Below, piece after piece: positions 21,151-31,234 of a stretch of DNA of 64,000 bases (its first letter is position 1; every line of letters starts with the position of its first letter). Below the pieces are notes generated by a model. That model was not told the origin of the DNA. It ran no database searches and worked only from the letters and a program-made list of their open reading frames with translations. The translations under genes were made by a program, and so were the position numbers. This DNA comes from Chaetoderma sp. LZ-2023a (lineage: Eukaryota > Mollusca > Caudofoveata > Chaetodermatida > Chaetodermatidae), in the NCBI GenBank assembly GCA_034401795.1, contig CM067366.1, forward strand, positions 73,641,087 to 73,705,086. Direction: 5' to 3'.

Positions 21151-21639
21151 TTTATTTGACTATTAAGCATTAACTACGTAGTTGTCAGATTGTCCAGCTT
21201 AAAGCTGACATAGCATCTTGGCTGGGTACGGGATGACCGTTCTGGGTACGTTCCAAGCACCCCCCCCCCCCCTCTGAGTAGGATAGTACGCTTGTATACA
21301 GCCATATGAGAGGTTTCTGTGAAATGACTACGTCCGTGAGATTGTGTAGTGTGCATACGTGTGCTCGTCGGAGCTTCCCTGGCAACACGTGTCAGTATTG
21401 GGAGAGAGTGTATGCTTATAGTGTACCGAGTTGGTACTTGTGATTTCTTCAAATCACCCCATTCTCGTCATTCTTGGTACCGATCAGGACCAGAATGAGG
21501 CGAGGATTTCAAAACTGTTTACCTTTTTAAAATAGCCGAATTATTTTCAAAATATTGCTTGAACATCATAATCGTGTGTATGTATTAAGTGAATGGGAAA
21601 TGCACTAATCACGTGATCGCCACATCACCCTTTCTAGCT

Positions 21640-21720
21640 GCACGCTGATTGGCTACTGCTCACCCGCTGATTGGCTGGGTCATCCTGCCTCTGACGTCAC
21701 AAGTAGTATAAAAGGAGCAA
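21640..21720 (+). promoter_or_regulatory. Pol II-like promoter of copy B
   Basis: Two GCTGATTGGCT motifs (inverted CCAAT at 21648-21652 and 21670-21674), then a perfect CRE TGACGTCA at 21692-21699, then TATAAAAGG at 21707-21715. The CRE lies unusually close to the TATA, and the spacing is the same as in copy A. The segment 21241-21320 further upstream contains a C-tract and is also shared between copies. Confidence 0.7.
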
Positions 21721-23480
21721 AAAATCAAGAATCGAGAGCACTTCTACGATGAACAGCCGACAGCAAGGTAGCTGGACCAGTGCAGTGCTAGACATGGGCT
21801 AACTGCTTACTGACTCTGGCATCCTACACCACAGCAGTGCCCTTCGGAATTCAGATCTCCTGCGCCAGTGAGAAACCTTGGATCCGCAGTCACAAGTTTT
21901 TGTAAGCTCTCGGACGACCATCCGAGGGCTACTAAATAAATATGAAGGCCTCCCTATCCAGAACAACCTACACAGGAGCTTCCCTGCAGATGGGCCTTGC
22001 GGGCCCGATGTAAATTCTACAGGATGTATAACCACGTTGATTCTTGATGGATAACTCGCCGGATCTTCCGGACCATGCTGAAAAGTGGTATCAAACTTCT
22101 GCGCAACATGTCGTGTGTTTAATTAACTTTTAGGCCACAGTCTGGTGGGACTTTGCCCGGCACACAGCAAGAGCTATGCGATGTGTCCCGCACGGTGTAC
22201 CCAGATATGTACATGCAATATTTAATTACAACTGTAGCCCTCTATGTTACGGCCAACTTTCAAACTACCATCGCCGAACAGACACTTTCAATTTACTGTG
22301 TAAATTATTGTATTAGTTATTCTGACTATCTAATGGACATCTCTCTACAGCTGTTCTTCTTCACCGTCTTGAGGGTGAGCCGCATCAACAGTCTGTCTGC
22401 AGAAATCTTCTCAGCAACTTCGGAATCATGCCACCTCGCACTACTCATCTGTAGTGCATCTACTTGAGTGATTTATGAACTCTTATCGTACTGATGACCA
22501 ATATATTCATTAATTCCGTGATGGGTCCTGATGGCTAATAGGTACCTTCCCGGTCGTTAGACCACATTTTTATGTTTTCTGTTTCATACTGTATATATTA
22601 TCTTTATTTCTATGTGCTTACAACTAACGAGCACCATAAGGTCCTATGACCGGAAATAATGTTAGCACTGTACTAGTTAGTTATGTATATGGCAAGTAGC
22701 CATCTTAGTTATTTTGTTTTGTTTATAAAAAAAACCCTCTAGGACGCAGTACGCTAGGCTATACTATACAGCAACATTATACCTGCATCACTATTTTCCC
22801 CCAGCATCAATTTTACACTGAGGTCACTGATCATGCTTACATTGCTCGAGCCTGACATGTGAACGACTAAATCTGGCTATTCTAGCTCGATAGGATAGGT
22901 TTAAATTGGTTAGGGACAATCTCTCTGCAGAGACATATTGCACTTTCTAAATTGCTTATGTGAACTGTAAATTGGTTTCGGTGCGATACGTGACCGGATT
23001 GTCATATGATTCGGGAGCTGTCACTCTGTAACATGTTTGCATGATGTCTTTCTGAGGGGCAACCTTCGGGAAGCTGGGCATCTTCGCCAGTTAGACTTAT
23101 GTGTCAAAAGATAGGTAGGAACCCCTGCCACTTGCGGCCACCGCTTGGAAGCATATCTAACAACTAAATGGTAGGTTAGAATTTAGCAGAAGGCCCACAT
23201 AAATAAAAGTGGCAACTACCAATGCAGTATCTTTGGATCTACATAAGACGGTGACCTATGAATTCTTCGGACCCTGGCCCGTTTTCACGTAAACCAGCGT
23301 GCATCACATTAATTATAATCTTACTAGGATTGACCCACTGCACATAACTTTTTGTTTTAACAAAAGAGTGGCCCTTTTAGCCAGCTCTTTTCCTCCGTTT
23401 TGGCGTTGATGGCATTTTCCTGTGACGGAGGCCGACGCGAGGCACTTTCATCTCGCAACAATATTATTTTGTGTGTTAGG

Positions 23481-23482
<2 letters not shown>

Positions 23483-23514
<32 letters not shown>
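23483..23514. repeat. (TA)n microsatellite within copy B
   Basis: About 32 bases of TA repeat inside element B. It is absent from the matching position of copy D, so it expanded after the copies separated. Confidence 0.9.
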
Positions 23515-23515
<1 letters not shown>

Positions 23516-23735
23516 TTATATTAAACTATTTAAGTAGCCTCGTTAGGATGCTCCCTTACGGGGATACCTAGCGGGATTTACGAATCTGTGAGGTACCTTC
23601 GGCGAGCCCACGTGGAAAGGCCACCAGTTTGGTTCTATGTACTGTATTATTCTGCTCATTTTCTAGCAAACGAGTACCATTGTTTGTGTAGTTATTTACT
23701 TTTAATTATTATTGTCCAGACTCTTAAATTAGGTT

Positions 23736-24041
23736 ATGGACCGACATACCGGTGACACCAACAGTTGGGATGAGATCGTGAGGTTCAATCTCTGCGGCAA
23801 TGGTCGCATGGCCCCAGTGGAACGTTATCATTCCACCGGCCATTATCGTTCCACTGGCTCTAGACGCTGGTCTTTGTACCTTCCGGAGGGTCGCAATATG
23901 GGATCCGTAACCCCGAGAACCATAGCTAACCAGCCCTCCCGCGCATTCCTGTACATGTGGTGCAATGGAGCGGAGCAATATAACGGACCTGCGCGTACCC
24001 CCGCAAGCTGCAGCATCTTCTATAACATCCCTCCTTTATAA
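23736..24041 (+). CDS. Element-encoded 101-aa protein, MDRHTG family
   Basis: Intact 101-codon ORF at the 3' end of copy B, starting MDRHTGDTNSWDEIVRFN. Related frames end copies D (minus, from 30074) and C (minus, from about 37729). The first 13 codons of B and D differ at six bases with no amino-acid change. Further on, the motifs STGxRxxSL, SVTPR and ANQ recur in B, C and D. No transmembrane segment, zinc site or known fold is apparent to me. It may be a complete small protein or the last exon of a spliced gene driven by the promoter 2 kb upstream. Function is unknown, and it is not recognisably a transposase or RT. Confidence 0.5.
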   Translation: MDRHTGDTNSWDEIVRFNLCGNGRMAPVERYHSTGHYRSTGSRRWSLYLPEGRNMGSVTPRTIANQPSRAFLYMWCNGAEQYNGPARTPASCSIFYNIPPL

Positions 24042-24125
24042 TAAACAAAGTAACTATGTAATAATGAATTAAACATAATTAGCTATGGGTAATTAACTAT
24101 AAGTAATGACAGTTAGTAAGCGATC

Positions 24126-24551
24126 TCAAATAAAGTCATTGAAATTGGAAGGACGGCGAGATTCTCTACCACTTCGGGTCACAACTGGAAGAGGACCAGT
24201 GGTAGGCTCTGGAGTTGTAGGTGTGAAAACAGTATTGGGAATAATTGTTCTGTTGTCAGCCGATTTTGCCAATGGAATTGGTGGAATCTTGTGAGGTGTT
24301 TCAAATGGTTCAGGGGTTTCACGGATATGTACACGATTGCGTCAATATTTATGTCCATTCATATCAACCACATAACTAAAGACTTTTACACGAACAGGCT
24401 GTCCGATAGACAATGGGGGTAACTGGTTCACATGTCTGTCATGATACAATTTGGCAATTTTCCGCTTATGTATGACATCGGCACAAACACTTAGTTGAAG
24501 ACATGGTTTGTGCAGTTCTGGTACACATGGTAAGAACTCACACGAACTCAC
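24126..24551 (-). pseudogene. Gypsy integrase C-terminal tail
   Basis: Minus-strand translation gives DVIHKRKIAKLYHDRHVNQL, PLSIGQPVRVKV and, in another frame, a basic end RSGRESRRPSNFNDFI before the stop at 24126. These are the usual features of the non-catalytic C-terminal integrase region of invertebrate gypsy elements. The piece is separated from the catalytic core at 26066-26528 by the inserted LINE. Confidence 0.8.
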
Positions 24552-24554
24552 ATG

Positions 24555-26065
24555 AATCCTCTTCTGATAGCAGCCATCACATCGCCTCTGACGTTAGTTC
24601 TGGGCTGCTTACACTGGTGGGATGACTCAGTTGCTGGTTGTCGTCATAATCGTAGTTTATTAGTGAATCTTTAAAGTAGGTGGTGGTATGAAAGAGTGGT
24701 TCAGATTCAAAATAGAATAGCAGCGGATGCTTACCCCATAGATTTTCTATTCTAGATTTTTAAAAGAGTTGATAGATGGTGCATTGATAATGTATTCCGG
24801 TTTGTTCCATTGGTCTGTGCATCGTGAAAGGAAAGAGCACTTCTGATATTTAGCCTAGATCTAGTTTTCTTAATTTGTATGACTATACCCTCTTGTAATA
24901 CAGTTATTGTCACAAAGCTGTATACGGTTTGATGGTGGTTGGTCGTATTTGTTGTGAAGGATTTTGTCTTCTAAATGTGAGTGTTGGTAAGTTAAGTTCT
25001 TTGAGTCTTTCATTATAATGTAGGTTACGCATACCTGGAATAACTTTAGTGGCACGCCTTTGGACATTTTCTATTGCATTTACATGTTTTTAGGAAGGGG
25101 CCAAAACTACATTGGCATTATCGATGTGAGGTCTAACAAGAGATGTAAATAGGTGTTTGAAATTGTCTTTATCTAAATAATTAAATGTACATCTAATTAG
25201 TCCCATTATTTCGTTGGTTTTGTTTATTTTTTTGTTTATATGTTGATCAAAGCTTAATTTTTCATCAATTATGGTCGGTAGAGTCCATTGTGTAGACATG
25301 GGGAGTTGTAGCTTTTGGAGAAACCCTCATGCCTTTACATTCGTCAGGATGGAGCTTTAGTAATGAATTTTCTGTCCAAAGGCACACCGAGTCTATATCT
25401 TGCTGCAGCGAATCACAGTCAGCTGGTTTAAGGATTGATCTGAATAATTTTTGTATCGTCTGCAAACAAGAATATGTCTGACCCACAACTAATTGCTTCA
25501 GGCAGGTAATTTATGTACACTATAAAGAGAAGTGGGCCGAGGACTGAGCCTTGCGGTATGTCACTGGGTACATTTAAGAGTTTAGAGTATGTTCCATTAA
25601 TGACTAGTTGTTGTTTCCTCCCAATTAAGAATGATTGGATCCAGTTAAATAGTTTTCCTTCAATGCCATAGGCAGCTAGTTTTTTAAGTAGGCCTTCATA
25701 AAGTCGAAGTAAAACATCTACCACCCCTCCACTATCTAGTGCCACCAGCCATTTTTGCATTACTGTCAGTAATTGAAGCACAGTAGATCGGCCACATATA
25801 AAACCAAATTGGTTGTCTAACAGCATGAAGTTATTAGTAAGGTGTTCCATAATTGAGTCTTTAATAATTGATTCCATCAATTTACACACCACAGAAGTGT
25901 GATTGATAGGACGATAGTTGTCTGGCTTTTTTATCACCTTTTTGGAAAATAGCAGAGATATTTGCATTAGCCCAGCAATATGGTATTTTGCCTACATTTA
26001 ATGATGTATTAAAGAGAGTAGATAGCGGGTGGCTGGGGACATAACGCAGCTCATATAGCAACCTG
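24555..26065 (-). mobile_element. 5'-truncated CR1/L2-like LINE nested in the gypsy integrase
   Basis: The minus strand has RT motifs at 25428-25967: NYRPINHTSVVCKLME, DNQFGFICGRST, a DIPQGSVLGPLLFIVYINYL block and the catalytic FADDTK. Further pieces follow at 25265-25486 and 25090-25299 (TIIDEKLSFDQHINKKINK, LVRPHIDNANVV). The RR-AT tail near 25060 is also recognisable. Just before the RT block, LYELRYVPSHPLSTLFNTSL is the usual pre-RT segment and overlaps the junction with gypsy at about 26065. The endonuclease is missing, so insertion was 5' truncated. The copy has decayed through frameshifts. Confidence 0.8.
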
Positions 26066-27113
26066 GGCGGGTTCTACGCGACATAAGACTTTGAGCAGGA
26101 GATGAAGTCATGTTTGTTGATGGCATGTTTCTCCACTCGAGTAGAGCTTTCCAAATGCCTCTGCCGTCGTTACCAGCTTTTATGATAAGTGTTTTTGCAA
26201 TCTTTACTGCTGACTCTGCTTTGCCATTGGAGCGACTATGATATGGACTAGAGATTAGATGTTCGAAATCCCAGTCTCGAGCAAAGGATTGGAAGTCTTC
26301 TGATGTGTAATTAGGTCCACCGCCGGAGATCAGAGAACATGGTACACCATGTATTGCCAACACAGGTTTCAGTGTACGGATTAGGCATTCTGTAGTCATA
26401 GATTCAATGTGCATTAGTTCAATATAATCAGAGTAAATGTCGACAAGTATGCAATAGTGCTGCTTTTCCACTTTGAAACAATCGGAAGCCACAATTTGCC
26501 AGGGTACTTTGGGTATTGGGTATGTCATTACTGGTTCTCGCTGTTGAGAAGGTTGATGGGCCTGTCAAATCTTGCACTTTCCAACTGCTTCTGTTAAGTC
26601 ACTATGCATCTGAGGCCAATACATAATGTCACGGGCTGTGTGAATTGTTCCATTAATACCCAGGTGTGATGCATGCGTGCGAGTGATCATGTCATTACAT
26701 ATTTTCTTAGGAATCACGATTCGAGTTCCTCTCAGAATGAGACCATTCTGTGTTGCCATTTCATCACTGTAGAGCCAATATTCGCGAATTGTTAAAGGAA
26801 CATCTGTTTTATCATTGGGCCAACCAGTGGTGATCATGTGAATTAAGTCTAGCATAGCTGGATCTGAACACCTTTCTAACTTAATGCATTGTAACCGTTC
26901 GTCAGTTACGAAGATAACATCATTATTACGAGTCTGCTCAAGATGACGTTGGAGCTTTTCTTCCAAAGTGATTTGATATACAAGGTAGGTGGGCGTAACC
27001 GCACTTGATTCTTGCTGAGGTAGAGATGCGCGAGAAAAAGTGTCTGAAATGTACATCTTATGTCCTGGCTTATATTCTACTTTTAGTGAGAATTTCTGTA
27101 ACCATAACTGCAT
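26066..27113 (-). pseudogene. Gypsy integrase catalytic region
   Basis: Frames at 26565-27113 and 25998-26528 (gypsy part ends about 26066). The first covers the end of RNase H (LQKFSLKVEYKPGHKMYISD) and the H2C2 zinc domain with HASHLGINGTIHTARDIMYW. The second carries VASDCFKV (first Asp), GGPNYTSEDF near the second Asp (written SGGGPNYTS, so the Asp itself is lost) and YHSRSNGKAE with the catalytic Glu. It ends at SSPAQSLMSRRTR, where LINE sequence starts. Confidence 0.85.
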
Positions 27114-27169
27114 TTTCTGTAGTCATTTAGGACTGGCTTTCTGAAGATTGACATCAGTGGTTTATGATC

Positions 27170-28101
27170 TCAAAGTACTAGCATGTTATGATTGCCGAGA
27201 ATGTATTGTTCAAAGCGTTCGGTTGCAAAGATGATTGCAAGGCACTCCTTTGCGATTTGAGAATAGTTACGTTCACACAGATTTAAGGCTCTTGATGCAT
27301 AAGCAACGGAATGTCCGTCTTGAAGCAGAACAGCGCCAAGTCCAACTTCTGAGCTATCACATTCGATTGTCACAGTCTTATTCACGTCATAGTAGTGTAG
27401 AATAGGGGCACATGTGATTAGCTGCTTGATTTCATTTAGCGCTTTCTCATGTTGTGGCAGCCAATCGAAATAGGAGTCTTTGTCTGTCAAGCATCGAAGT
27501 GGCTCACAGACACTGCTGAGTCATGGCATGAATTTTGGTAGGTAGGTCACTACTCCAATAAGTGTCTGACCAGCATGTAAACAGTCAGGTTTTGGCATTT
27601 CTAACACTGCTTTGACTTTTTCTGGATCTAGTGAAATGCCTTTAGCATTTAACACATGCCCCATGTATGCAACCGGGTCCATTTTGTAACGGAATTTCTT
27701 CTCGGTGAGCTTCAGATTGCATTCAGGGCAGTGACTGAGGCGAGCCTCGACTGCACGATCATGAGATCGGGATACCTGATCATCCATGCCACCTGAACCC
27801 CAGATGAGAATGCCATCCACAATGGATACTACATACTACATTCTTTTCCAGCGGTACCGGCCATATATGGCATCCAAAATGTTGTTAAGTATGAAGACTG
27901 TTAATCTAGTTCTACTTGTAGGAACCCGTCTTTTCTATCACACACAGTGAAGACCTTTGCATTTGTCAACCGAGGCACTATGTCATCGATAGTCAGGATC
28001 GGCCAGTGATTGCGAAGAATTGCTTTGTTCAGATTCTGTGGACCTAAACATACACAAAGTGGCTTTCCAGGACGTTGAACTGCGACCATGTTGCTGATCA
28101 A
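27170..28101 (-). pseudogene. Gypsy reverse transcriptase and RNase H
   Basis: At 27901-28101 the RT N-terminal palm has CLGPQNLNKAILRNHWP and DRKDGFLQVELD. Near 27850 GRYRWKRM is visible, after which a deletion removes the central RT block. At 27521-27820 the catalytic box is altered to VDGILIWG, followed by the AYMGHVLNAKGISLDPEKV connection. At 27170-27490 RNase H reads TIECDSSEVGLGAVLLQDG and ERNYSQIAKECLAI. Missing central RT and the changed catalytic box show it is inactive. Confidence 0.88.
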
Positions 28102-28329
28102 TGGGGTCGGTGTGTTAACCTTAGCTATGATATCATTCTGTTCATAGTCATCTAATTTTGCTTTCAGTTCACATTTTACTGGAATAGGAACACGCCGCAG
28201 ATTGTTCTGAACTGGCTTTATGCTTGGATCGACCTCAATGTGGTAGTCACCTGAAAACCTTCCTAAGCCTTCAAAGACATCTTTGTATTTGTCTATTATA
28301 GTGTCACATGATAGGACATTATCTGATAC

Positions 28330-29243
28330 TCAGTGTAGTAAGTGTTCATTGTTGAACTTGACTAAATTCAAGGCTTTACGCGCGTTTCCAGAGAGGAGTG
28401 TGATGGTCGCATCTTGTACAATTTCGAAATGTATTTTCTTGCAAATTTTGCCGGATGTACAGTACAGAGAAGCTGCTCCGATTGGCCGCATTGTTGCCTG
28501 ATTATACATTTTGAGTTTCTTATCAGAGTGTTTCATTTCCGGGTCGCTACACTGCATTAGTTTACGGTAGTGCTCCAGCCGCATTATGCTACAGCTGGCA
28601 CCTGAATTTAGCTGTGAGTTAACAATATAGACTGATTCGTCACTGTCACTAAAGTCATGTTCCTGTAATGCGTGAACCTTGATCTTATACCTATCACCTG
28701 ATAATTTCTGCAGGCAGACTTTGGCAAAATGATTCCACATTCCACTGCCATAACAGTTTCTATTGCTGAGGCAGGAGTTAATGTTGCCATGGTTAGCAAT
28801 TTTTTCTGCACATTTTTGTCTGTGACACCGATCACGAGTTTGTCTCTGATCATTGTATCAGTTAAATTGCCGTAGTTGCACGTAATAGTTAGCTTACAAA
28901 GCTTATTAACGAAGTGTCTGAATTGTCAGTGCCCTGGTTGCACAAACCAAAGACAATTAACGTTTGTAAATTTTGTTGCGTTTTGGCTTAAAATGTTGTT
29001 CCAGCACATCTAGAATTTTATCTGGCTTCTTCTTGTCTTCCCCTGACAAATCTAAGTGCTTTAGGATAAGGTTGCACTCTTCCCCATAATTTACTGAATG
29101 GTTGCTACCTGGACAAGTTCTGATATCTTATCAACACCTGTTGCGACTAGATAGTTCTGCACACTACTCCTGAAATATCCCCAGTTGCTTGGAACATCTC
29201 CCTTCATGCCCATAGGACCTGGGGCAGGAATACCACTAGCCAT
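28330..29243 (-). pseudogene. Gypsy gag and protease region
   Basis: Gag starts with ATG at 29243 (MASGIPAPGPMGMKGDVP..., then YFRSSVQNYLVATGV) and is broken by stops near 29095. A later piece at 28608-28853 has MIRDKLVIGVTDKNVQKKLL. The protease at 28330-28740 has LNSGASCSIMRLEHY, where the catalytic D-T/S-G has become N-S-G (Asn codon at 28606-28608), so it would be inactive. The gag start ATG is the first after the LTR-like segment and is typical of this gypsy lineage. Confidence 0.8.
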
Positions 29244-29439
29244 TTTGGTATCTAGAGTGAATGTTCAGCTTTAACTTCGGATTTTTCGATTCTTGTATTT
29301 GGAATGACGGTTCAGCTTCAACATTGGATTTTTTTTAACGTGACACGATAGAAATACGCTCACTTATACGCTACCAAGATGTCATTCTAAAAATAAAGGC
29401 GTGGCTTCTACGAGAATACACCTCTAATGTATGGACCGG

Positions 29440-29815
29440 CCATCTTATTACGTCATCACAACGACTATACTGTTACACAGACTCCACTTCGGAGACCAAA
29501 CAGATTGGGACCCATTCTATCTCTGTAACAGACAGTAAAAGCAACAATGTGGATCGTGTTGATTTTGGTAGCATCTTTACCTCTGTATCACTAGCTTGAT
29601 ACAGACATTAAAATCGACTCGATCCACTCAGTGGTTCATATGATATCAACATCCATGCAACGTCAGCAAATTCTTAACCTCATTTTGTGTGCGACAGATG
29701 ACAGAATTGAATTTTACAATGAAGTCAGAGGGACTATTTTTCTGTTAACTACTTGTCATACAGACTACTATAGGCTTTATATCATCTCGTTTTACGTGAA
29801 TTAATAGTGTCTGGT
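29440..29815 (-). repeat. Gypsy LTR-like segment upstream of gag
   Basis: It matches 40-378 at the window start throughout. It lies between the gag leader and the 3' end of copy D. The boundary at about 29815 is inferred from where similarity to 1-380 stops and the shared element end TGTAGCTCGCGG begins. No second copy is found at the other side of the gypsy. Confidence 0.6.
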
Positions 29816-30074
29816 ATTGTAGCTCGCGGGGGTATGTACGGGTCTGCCAATAGATTGCCGCCCATCGCGCCACAAGTGCACGATGACCAGAATGGCTGGT
29901 TAGCTGTGGATCTTGGGGTTGCAGATCCCGTATGACATCTCTCCGAGAAATACAAAGACTGACTTCTAGAGCCAGTGGAACAATGATGTCCAGTGGGGCC
30001 GTGCGACCATTGCCGCCAAGATTGAACCACACGGTCTCATCCCAACTATTAGTATCACCGGTATGCCTATCCAT
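29745..30074 (-). pseudogene. Frameshifted MDRHTG-family ORF of copy D
   Basis: It starts MDRHTGDTNSWDETVWFN like copy B. After about 28 residues the homologous continuation (HCSTGSRSQSLYF, ANQPFWSSCTCG) moves to the overlapping frame 29782-30030. A small indel has therefore shifted it, and the original frame runs on into unrelated gypsy LTR sequence. Conserved part ends near 29820. Confidence 0.55.
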
Positions 30075-30389
30075 ACTAATTTAGAGTTATGGAATAATTT
30101 ATAATTAAACAGTGGAAATGTTAATAAATACTATACAAACAAGATGGATCGTTTGACAGTAGAATGAGCACAATTATACACAATATAGAGCTAGCTGGTG
30201 TCCTTGCTACGTGGTGTCGCTGGAGGTACCACACAGGTTCTTGAATCCGCAGAGGTATCCCCGCAAGAGGAGCATCCGCAACGAAGCCACTAAGTAGCTT
30301 AATGTAAGCTAATATACCCCTAACACACACACAGAAAATATTGTTGTTGCAAGAGGAAAGTACCTCACGCGGGCCTCCATCATAGGAAA

Positions 30390-30662
30390 ATGCCTTCAAC
30401 GCCGAAGCAGAGGAAAAGAGCTGGCAAAAAGGGTCACTCTTTTGTTCAACAGAAAATGCTAAGTGCTGAAAATCCTAGTGAAGCTACTGTTAAGGTGCTG
30501 CACGCTGGTTTACGTGAAGACGGGACGAACGATTTCCGAAGAATTCCCAGGTCACCATCTTATGTAGTTTCCAAAGATACTGTATTGGTAGATGCCGCTT
30601 TATTTATGCGGGCCTTCTGCTACAGTCTAACCTACCATTTAGTTGTTAGAAGCAGAAACTAG
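30390..30662 (+). CDS. Short basic ORF antisense within copy D
   Basis: A 90-codon frame starting MPSTPKQRKRAGKKGHSF, opposite in direction to the MDRHTG ORF. The reverse complement of copy B (about 23410-23350) gives the same start with three silent third-base changes, one Gln/Arg change and one stop at codon 13. Copies C and E have diverged there and carry stops. The basic N-terminus could be a nuclear or nucleic-acid-binding signal, but the rest shows no motif. It may be coding or simply a conserved island. I cannot decide. Confidence 0.3.
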   Translation: MPSTPKQRKRAGKKGHSFVQQKMLSAENPSEATVKVLHAGLREDGTNDFRRIPRSPSYVVSKDTVLVDAALFMRAFCYSLTYHLVVRSRN

Positions 30663-31202
30663 CTTTGGACGCAGGTGGCAGGGATTCCTACCTGTCTTTA
30701 GATACAGTTGTCCAATGGGCGCAGACGTTCAGCTTCCCGTAGGTCACTTTAGAATAGCATATACCTCCAAGGACAGCATGCGTACATGTTATGACACAAG
30801 GCATCTGAATTTGATGAAAATCCGGCTACCTTGCTCCGCAACCACATAAAACATCACCTGGACAATGGCTACATTTCACACAAGCAAGTTTGATCACTTA
30901 ACATGTCTTTATGGTGGGGGTAAAGAGATGGATATCCATCACGAGCATCCTTCCCATGAGGGCGTGACGAGCTCCAACACGTCATCCAGACACTCCAACG
31001 AATTGGATGGAGATCCGCATCTCATCCATAGCTGCATGCTACGGATCTAACAGTTGGCCTGTCATTAGGGTTAAATTCCACTATATCCAAATATGCACTG
31101 CGGGCCGATAAATAAACTAACTATCTCAAAATTATAACTATATGTTTTCGCAGTGCTTCCTTCATTGGCAGGGTTATCTAGCTAACAAGCATTCGAAGAT
31201 AC

Positions 31203-31234
31203 GGGGGTGTGGGGATGGGGGTGGGTGGGTGGGG
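31203..31234 (+). repeat. G-rich tract with quadruplex pattern
   Basis: At least five runs of three or more G separated by 1-3 bases within 32 bases, in copy D. The matching island of copies A, C and E lacks this tract, so it is a local expansion. Confidence 0.6.

Larger units (their letters stand above)
21181..24041 (+). mobile_element. Unclassified promoter-bearing element, copy B (full length)
   Basis: A sense-strand copy of the A-E family, running from a 5' end near 21181 (GTAGTTGTCAG) to a 3' end at the close of the MDRHTG ORF. Its order is a 5' block with GGGTACG, the promoter at 21648-21715, the hairpin-like block CGGACGACCATCCGAGGG near 21902, several conserved islands, a (TA)n tract and the terminal ORF. 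Most of the roughly 2 kb between promoter and ORF has no open frame. It abuts the gypsy pol tail (stop at 24126) with only about 85 bases between. It closely resembles copy A in the 22600-22800 region. No transposase, RT or recombinase signature is visible. Confidence 0.6.
24042..29815 (-). mobile_element. Decayed Ty3/gypsy element with one LTR, split by a LINE
   Basis: On the minus strand: LTR-like 29440-29815, leader, gag from 29243, protease near 28610, RT 27521-28101, RNase H 27170-27490, integrase 26066-27113 and, after a 1.5-kb LINE, the integrase tail ending at a stop at 24126. Many frameshifts are present. No second LTR is seen. The element runs into copy B of the unclassified family at 24041, and copy D begins at 29815. 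Being flanked on both sides by 3' ends of the same unrelated element family is unusual. Confidence 0.85.

Noticed and set aside
21181-24041. Copies A-E as LTRs of a gypsy element
   Set aside because: They occur in both orientations beside different elements. They do not start TG and end CA, and no primer site or polypurine tract borders them.
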